The position numbers and the translations under genes were made by a program. Positions 5,467 to 8,882 of a stretch of 8,882 bases of DNA are shown one piece after another. This DNA comes from Thermoplasmata archaeon (GTDB taxonomy: Archaea; Thermoplasmatota; Thermoplasmata; Thermoplasmatales; Thermoplasmataceae): positions 1 through 8,882 of the forward strand of contig JAJZOM010000006.1 in assembly GCA_021811505.1 (NCBI GenBank). Direction: 5' to 3'. The number at the start of each line of letters is the position of its first letter. Positions within the stretch are counted from its first letter, which is position 1. The notes beneath the pieces are model-generated. The model was not told the DNA's origin. It searched no databases and saw nothing but the letters and a program-made list of their open reading frames with translations.

Positions 5467-6627
5467 TTAGACCTTCTCTATCACGCATGCATTGGAAAGA
5501 CCGCCACCCTCGCAGACTGCTATGAGACCTTTCTTTCCGCCAAGTGTCTGCAGGCCGTTGATAAGCGTGGAAACTATCCTTGTCCCCGTAGCTCCCAGCG
5601 GATGACCAAGAGCAATTGCGCCTCCCATGGGATTCACTCGATCATTATCCACTCCAAGCTCCTTTTCCCATGCGAGCGGCACAGATGCAAAGGCTTCGTT
5701 CACCTCGAAGATGTCAATGTCGTCCGTTTTTAGGCCGGCCCGGGAGAGTGCCATCCTTGTTGCCGGAATTACGCCGGTGAGCATTATTATTGGATCGACC
5801 GCAGCGTAACCAAAAGAAACAAGTCTGGCGATTGGTTTCAGCCCCATTGAGTTTACCGCGCTCTTTGAAGCAAGTACACTGACACTTGCCCCATCCGATA
5901 TCTGGCTTGAGTTACCCGCAGTGATATGATCTATTCCCGGGAAAGCCGGTTTAAGGGAACCCATCTTCTCCAGTGATACGTTTTCCCTTATTCCCTCGTC
6001 GATAGATATGATCTCCTTGCCAGTATTGATTGGAATTTTCTCACGATCTGCGATTTTTCTTGATCTTGATGCCCTGATGTGACTTTCCATGCTGAACTCG
6101 TCCATCCTGGTCCTGGATATTCCATATTTTTCCGAGATGAGGGATGCTGCCCTGGCCTGGCTGAACCAATCCCCGCCAAGTGAATAACGTGATCTGATCT
6201 CAGGGGTTATCGGAGTTCCAGTCGCACCGTCCTTTATGTTGCTGAACATTGGAACGCGCGACATTGATTCTATTCCAGCACAGATTTCAAGATCCGCGAC
6301 TCCCGAGGCAATTTCTCCATATGCAAACTGCACTGCCTGTAGGCTGGAGCCGCATTGCCTGTCAATCGTGGTTGCCGGAACCGTTTCGGCAAGCCCAGCA
6401 GTGAGCCAGCTGTTTCTTGCCACGTTTGCGCCCTGCTCGCCTATCTGATCCACGCATCCTGCGATGAAGTGATCCGTGGAGGCGGGATCTATACCTGATT
6501 TCTCAATTGTCTTCCGCAGGACCTGGGCCAGAAGATGCTGCGCATGCACCCCGCTCAGTATGCCGTTTCGCCTTCCGATGGGGCTCCTCAGCGCTTCTAT
6601 GATGTAGACATCCTCTGATCGTACCAT
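5467..6627 (-). CDS. Thiolase (acetyl-CoA C-acyltransferase family), RQCGSS/CEGGG subtype
   Basis: A 386-residue, full-length biosynthetic/degradative thiolase. The nucleophilic cysteine is C92 in DRQCGSSLQA (89-98). The other active-site elements are NEAFA (310-314), the histidine of GHPLGATG (341-348, H342) and the second cysteine C372 in CEGGG (372-376). The linker TAGNSSQISDGA (236-247) and ESMSRVPM (120-127) are standard. The RQCGSS plus CEGGG combination is that of FadA/FadI- and steroid-type acyl-CoA thiolases of bacterial ancestry rather than the archaeal thiolase that pairs with HMG-CoA synthase and a DUF35 protein, neither of which is nearby. The likely role is condensation or cleavage of acyl-CoA, with unknown chain length. 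The ATG at 6627 is leaderless by TATA spacing. It is divergent from the LysE gene. Confidence 0.94.
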   Translation of the reverse strand: MVRSEDVYIIEALRSPIGRRNGILSGVHAQHLLAQVLRKTIEKSGIDPASTDHFIAGCVDQIGEQGANVARNSWLTAGLAETVPATTIDRQCGSSLQAVQFAYGEIASGVADLEICAGIESMSRVPMFSNIKDGATGTPITPEIRSRYSLGGDWFSQARAASLISEKYGISRTRMDEFSMESHIRASRSRKIADREKIPINTGKEIISIDEGIRENVSLEKMGSLKPAFPGIDHITAGNSSQISDGASVSVLASKSAVNSMGLKPIARLVSFGYAAVDPIIMLTGVIPATRMALSRAGLKTDDIDIFEVNEAFASVPLAWEKELGVDNDRVNPMGGAIALGHPLGATGTRIVSTLINGLQTLGGKKGLIAVCEGGGLSNACVIEKV

Positions 6628-6646
6628 TATGCTTTATTGTGCATGG

Positions 6647-6656
6647 TTTTTTTAAA
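6647..6656. promoter_or_regulatory. Shared divergent TATA element of the thiolase and LysE genes
   Basis: The palindrome TTTAAA at 6651-6656, extended by a T-run from 6647, lies about 25 nt from the thiolase ATG (6627, minus) and about 26 nt from the LysE GTG (6679, plus). No other A/T-rich box exists in the 51-nt gap, so one TATA element probably serves both leaderless transcripts. Confidence 0.6.
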
Positions 6657-6678
6657 CCTTTGCTGCTGATCCTGTTCA

Positions 6679-7257
6679 GTGGAGATCTACCTGGCAATGC
6701 TTGGAATATTTCTGGGTGTGTCGCTGGCCGGCCCTCCCGGACCGGTGACTGCAGTACTGGTAAAGAGAGCATCTGTCTCCGTTCTGTCGGGTGTTTCAGT
6801 AGGCCTTGGTGCAATGTCTGCCGACCTTATCCTGATGATAATAACATTCTTCATAGGAATCACTCTTATCACCACCACCCTGGAAACATATGTTTTCATT
6901 ATCGGTTCGGCATTTTTTCTGATAATGGCAGTACTTTCCCTCAAAAGCTCAAAAAGCGTGGATAGTGCTACCGGCAATGGGTATTTTTCTGGTTTGCTCA
7001 TAGGAATCGTGAATCCCTTCCAGATAGGTTGGTGGGTCACTGCCGGCTTGAGTGTGTTCAAGAAATTCGGGTTTTTTCCATTCTATTTCATGTTTGTCGG
7101 GATCATTGGATGGGTTTTATTTCTCTCTCTGACTGTGAGAAAGAGCACGTTAAGATTCGGTGAAAAGGCAACAGATGCCATCCGGATTTTCAGCTTCGCA
7201 ATACTGGCGCTTTTCGCTATATACTTTGCATATATTGGTTTGGTTGATCTCATTTAG
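6679..7257 (+). CDS. LysE/RhtB-family amino-acid exporter
   Basis: A 192-residue membrane protein of the LysE/RhtB translocator family, which exports amino acids or related metabolites by proton antiport. The family signature GPPGPV at 18-23 ends helix 1. D49 in SADL is the conserved acidic residue of helix 2. GLLIGIVNPFQIGWW (105-119) carries the conserved Asn-Pro of the second repeat. About six helices are visible: 3-20, 35-58, 70-88, 103-124, 132-152 and 167-190, with a short basic loop VRKSTLRFGEK (153-163). The length is typical (about 190-210). The start is GTG at 6679, placed by the TATA element at 6651-6656; the next in-frame ATG is six codons in and would delete part of helix 1. It could be controlled by an Lrp protein, as LysE systems often are, but nothing here proves that. 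Confidence 0.92.
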   Translation: MEIYLAMLGIFLGVSLAGPPGPVTAVLVKRASVSVLSGVSVGLGAMSADLILMIITFFIGITLITTTLETYVFIIGSAFFLIMAVLSLKSSKSVDSATGNGYFSGLLIGIVNPFQIGWWVTAGLSVFKKFGFFPFYFMFVGIIGWVLFLSLTVRKSTLRFGEKATDAIRIFSFAILALFAIYFAYIGLVDLI

Positions 7258-7269
7258 AGTTCCCCTCCA

Positions 7270-7312
7270 AAATGAGATTCCCCAGGGCATTTCCCCTCAT
7301 TTCAGGGAAATG
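7270..7312. terminator. Interlocking inverted repeats between convergent genes
   Basis: CATTTCCC (7288-7295) pairs perfectly with GGGAAATG (7305-7312). The loop between them contains CTCATTT (7296-7302), which pairs with AAATGAG (7270-7276). The two stems are interleaved and probably mutually exclusive, since only two bases separate the strands that would cross. It lies between the LysE stop and the FMN-reductase stop, where a bidirectional terminator or mRNA 3' structure is expected. No long T-run follows directly. Confidence 0.35.
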
Positions 7313-7389
7313 TAAGAAACAGGATCTCTGTTAATGTGGACTTTTTCATCGATAAGCAAACCACGAGTGATGGTAATCCCTGAAGTCAA

Positions 7390-7962
7390 TCATATATCTC
7401 TGCTTATCTCATCTGCCGCCAGGGTTACAAGCTTTGTCAGGAGTTCGTCGATGAATTTCAGTGCGACTTCGTCCTTCAATTCGCCATTATCTGTAAATTT
7501 TTGTCCTGCAAAACTTATGAATATCTCTGGTTTCTGAATGGTCGAAGCCTCGAGGAACTGCAACACCTGCCGCAGGTGATACTGTGCCCTTGATCCACCG
7601 AGCATTCCGGTAGATGCACTCATTATGGCAACAGGTTTCCCTTTAAATGGGTTTTTGTCCATGGGTCTGCTCACAGAATCTATTGCGTTCTTTATGAATC
7701 CGGGTATTGAATAGTTGTATTCCGGGGTTACTATGAGGATTCCGTTGGAGGATTCGAGGGATTTCCTGAAATCTTTCACAGCTTCTCCCGGGTTTTCCTC
7801 ATTGTCTGGGTTGTACACGGGAATTCTGCTGATATCACAAATCTCAAGAGTTGAACCCTCAGGCATACGCATAGAGCACAATTTCAGTAACATGTTGTTG
7901 TATGATCCATGCCTGAGGCTACCGCCGAATCCCGCGATCCTAATTTCTCTGGCGATTGTCAT
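7390..7962 (-). CDS. NAD(P)H-dependent FMN reductase, flavodoxin-like
   Basis: A 190-residue cytosolic flavoprotein of the FMN_red (ArsH/azoreductase-like) family. The phosphate-binding loop of FMN is GSLRHGSYN (14-22). TPEYNYSIPGFIKNAID (79-95) is the family signature that binds the flavin ring and ribityl chain. SASTGMLGGSRAQYHLRQ (115-132) is the third conserved block contacting FMN and NAD(P)H. Members reduce FMN, quinones, azo compounds, chromate or iron(III), and the in vivo acceptor is not evident here. The tail (160-190) is helical and acidic/basic mixed. The ATG at 7962 follows a TTTATATAAC box at 7981-7990 by about 24 nt, so it is leaderless. That box lies 3-12 nt before the end of the membrane-protein gene upstream, so the gene has its own promoter. 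Confidence 0.95.
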   Translation of the reverse strand: MTIAREIRIAGFGGSLRHGSYNNMLLKLCSMRMPEGSTLEICDISRIPVYNPDNEENPGEAVKDFRKSLESSNGILIVTPEYNYSIPGFIKNAIDSVSRPMDKNPFKGKPVAIMSASTGMLGGSRAQYHLRQVLQFLEASTIQKPEIFISFAGQKFTDNGELKDEVALKFIDELLTKLVTLAADEISRDI

Positions 7963-7980
7963 TTCCTTGCATTTACCTGC

Positions 7981-7990
7981 GTTATATAAA
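7981..7990 (-). promoter_or_regulatory. TATA box of the FMN reductase gene
   Basis: The minus strand reads TTTATATAAC, close to the archaeal consensus and centred about 24 nt before the ATG at 7962. It lies just beyond the stop of the upstream membrane-protein gene on the same strand (7994). Confidence 0.7.
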
Positions 7991-7993
7991 TAT

Positions 7994-8284
7994 TCATTCC
8001 TGTTTTGCCTGCTGAGCCTCTGCTGGTTTCCTGCCTTTGAACCTCAAATAGATGAATAGAATGAATATGACAATAAGTACGATGATGAGCCAGAAAAATG
8101 CACTGTAAATACCGAAATTATGATACAGAGTCGAGTAAAATGTGCTGCTTGCTTCGCTTATGGCCTTCATGACTGCAACTATAACTGCGTCAAGAACTGC
8201 TGCCAGTGCCACGAGCACGATCATTATAACAACAAGAGAATATCTGTTTATTCTGAAATATTTCCTGATGCCTTTCTCTTCCAT
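7994..8284 (-). CDS. Small two-helix membrane protein, unknown function
   Basis: A 96-residue protein with two hydrophobic helices: 16-39 (contains one Asp, D32) and 59-80. They are separated by a polar, Ser/Tyr-rich loop (40-58). The N-terminus (EEKGIRKYFRINR) and the C-terminal tail (RFKGRKPAEAQQAKQE) are basic, so both ends are probably cytoplasmic with the loop outside. No family is recognised. It could be a small accessory or envelope protein. The ATG at 8284 is supported by a TATATTTATT box at 8304-8313, about 25 nt upstream. It is divergent from the GTPase gene. The first seven codons lie in a 22-nt sequence duplicated at the window end. Confidence 0.75.
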   Translation of the reverse strand: MEEKGIRKYFRINRYSLVVIMIVLVALAAVLDAVIVAVMKAISEASSTFYSTLYHNFGIYSAFFWLIIVLIVIFILFIYLRFKGRKPAEAQQAKQE

Positions 8285-8286
8285 CC
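8265..8286 (+). repeat. 22-nt direct repeat, copy 1
   Basis: These 22 bases recur exactly at 8861-8882, the last bases of the window. This copy covers the start codon of the small membrane-protein gene on the minus strand. The base before each copy differs (C at 8264, T at 8860), so the match begins sharply. Confidence 0.95.
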
Positions 8287-8303
8287 TTTGGTTATAATAT
8301 GAG

Positions 8304-8313
8304 AATAAATATA
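8304..8313 (-). promoter_or_regulatory. TATA box of the two-helix membrane protein gene
   Basis: The minus strand reads TATATTTATT, centred about 25 nt before the ATG at 8284 and consistent with a leaderless transcript. Confidence 0.55.
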
Positions 8314-8407
8314 GTTATACATTCAGATTCGATCTCATCCTCAACATGGGATTGTGGAACAGATGAGTTCCAAATAAACATTCACCAGATGAAAATGATA
8401 TCCCCTC

Positions 8408-8544
8408 TCCTGAATACGGTATTCGGGATACGCTACTGCAGAGTGAGATCACTCCCCAACTGAAACCTCTAAATGAGTCATTTACGGGTTTTCGTTGGCT
8501 TCTCGGTTCATGCGATGTTGTAAATTTTCCCTAAATAACCGAGA
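8408..8544. other. Cluster of four inverted repeats in the divergent intergenic region
   Basis: Within the 299-nt gene-free gap (8285-8583) four dyads follow each other. (1) 8408-8428: arms of ten around G8418, perfect except for one T/G position. (2) GAGTGA and TCACTC at 8441-8446 and 8449-8454. (3) TAAATGA and TCATTTA around G8477 at 8470-8484. (4) TCTCGGTT (8501-8508) and AACCGAGA (8537-8544), just upstream of the GTPase TATA box. An AAATAAAC box at 8372-8379 could start a transcript near 8401, and a TATTTT run follows at 8555-8560. The dyads could be operators for dimeric regulators, or hairpins of an undescribed small RNA. Confidence 0.4.
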
Positions 8545-8556
8545 GATGGTAAAGTA

Positions 8557-8565
8557 TTTTATAAA
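8557..8565 (+). promoter_or_regulatory. TATA box of the GTPase gene
   Basis: TTTTATAAA is centred 23 nt before the ATG at 8584. It supports that ATG over the in-frame GTG at 8575, which would lie upstream of the predicted transcript start. Confidence 0.6.
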
Positions 8566-8583
8566 CAGAAAGATGTGAGTGCA

Positions 8584-8882
8584 ATGGACTCAACGAGAGT
8601 CGTGTGGAAGGTCAGCGTTCTTGGTCCGGATGGATCGGGGAAAAGTTCCCTAATTTCTAGGATAATCTATGACTCTGATTCTCCTGACATCCAGCCGAGG
8701 AGCATCCTCAAGAAGAGCCTGTCCATCGACGACAGAGGAAAGAAGATACTTGTGGATCTCCTGTTTCTGGAGATAGATCCTTCCAATGGTGACGATAAAC
8801 TTGTAGTGGGTTCAAATGCACTCATAGTCACCGCCGATCTCACAGACGAGGCCACCCTTTCTGATGCCTTTCTCTTCCATCC
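8584..8882 (+). CDS. Ras-like small GTPase, 5' part only, with degenerate switch motifs
   Basis: The frame is open from the ATG at 8584 to the window end (99 codons plus two bases), about half of a typical 170-190 residue small GTPase. Strand KVSVLG (9-14) leads into a Walker A/G1 loop GPDGSGKS (14-21), which binds the nucleotide phosphates. NALIVTADLTDE (78-89) matches the central strand and the switch that follows it in Rab/Ras/Arf proteins. The G2 region (22-50) contains no threonine, and the G3 Asp-x-x-Gly is replaced by EIDPSNG (63-69), so hydrolysis or switching may be atypical. The NKxD and SAK motifs lie beyond the window. The alternative is another P-loop NTPase. Divergent from the small membrane protein; the last seven residues fall in the duplicated 22 nt. 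Confidence 0.75.
   Translation, partial: MDSTRVVWKVSVLGPDGSGKSSLISRIIYDSDSPDIQPRSILKKSLSIDDRGKKILVDLLFLEIDPSNGDDKLVVGSNALIVTADLTDEATLSDAFLFH
8861..8882 (+). repeat. 22-nt direct repeat, copy 2, ending at the window edge
   Basis: Exact copy of 8265-8286, 596 nt downstream and in the same orientation. It lies inside the GTPase frame. Because it stops only where the sequence stops, its true length is unknown, and an assembly overlap is a likely explanation. Confidence 0.95.

Noticed and set aside
5407..5733. 108-codon plus-strand frame overlapping the thiolase 3' end
   Set aside because: The opposite strand encodes conserved thiolase motifs, so this is a shadow frame.
6503..7061. Minus-strand frames opposite the LysE gene and the thiolase start (6503-6814 and 6687-7061)
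   Set aside because: The LysE GPPGPV and Asn-Pro motifs, together with the thiolase frame, explain the same DNA.
7270..7312. H-type pseudoknot formed by the two interleaved stems
   Set aside because: Only two bases are available to span the 7-bp first stem, which is sterically too short, so alternative folds are more likely.
1..8882. CRISPR array, insertion sequence or transposase
   Set aside because: No regularly spaced repeats, no transposase-like protein, and no paired terminal repeats with target duplications were seen.

Overview
The window looks like chromosomal DNA from a Thermoplasmata-type archaeon. Almost every start codon (ATG, GTG or TTG) has an A/T-rich TATA-like box centred about 23-27 nt upstream and no Shine-Dalgarno sequence, the leaderless arrangement known from Thermoplasma-like archaea. 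The tRNA-Leu gene lacks an encoded CCA end, arginine is mostly AGA/AGG, and the proteins are typical archaeal types (Lrp-family regulators, a SPASM-like radical SAM enzyme, a Ras-like GTPase). The exact genus cannot be read from the window. The odd length, and a 22-nt repeat that ends exactly at the last base, suggest a contig end on the right.

Layout. 1-247: gene-poor leader, possibly with a 23-codon ORF that has its own TATA box and AGGAG. 248-1255: radical SAM enzyme (+). 1288-1680: Lrp/AsnC regulator (-), convergent with it. 1830-2105 and 2278-2718: two uncharacterised small genes (-), the second a four-helix membrane protein. 3039-3123: tRNA-Leu(UAA) (+), followed by a strongly structured stretch closed by a 9-bp stem. 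3341-4519: major facilitator exporter (+). 4565-5113: RimJ/RimL-like N-acetyltransferase (+), whose stop overlaps the stop of a stand-alone RAM-domain protein (5108-5341, -). 5467-6627: thiolase (-). 6679-7257: LysE-family exporter (+), divergent from the thiolase across one palindromic TATA element. 7390-7962: NAD(P)H-dependent FMN reductase (-). 7994-8284: two-helix membrane protein (-). 8285-8583: gene-free but rich in inverted repeats. 8584-8882: 5' part of a degenerate Ras-like GTPase (+), cut by the window end.

The genes mostly form single-gene transcription units with their own promoters, so the window does not read as one pathway operon. Loose themes are amino-acid sensing and export (two Lrp/RAM proteins, LysE), small-molecule export (MFS, acetyltransferase) and acyl-CoA/redox metabolism (thiolase, FMN reductase). 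These links are inference only.

The items most worth a second look are the small ORF next to the SPASM-like radical SAM enzyme (possible peptide/maturase pair), the structured element after the tRNA, the four inverted repeats at 8408-8544, the 11-nt anti-Shine-Dalgarno match before the RAM gene, the shared TTTAAA promoter, and the 22-nt duplication at the window end.
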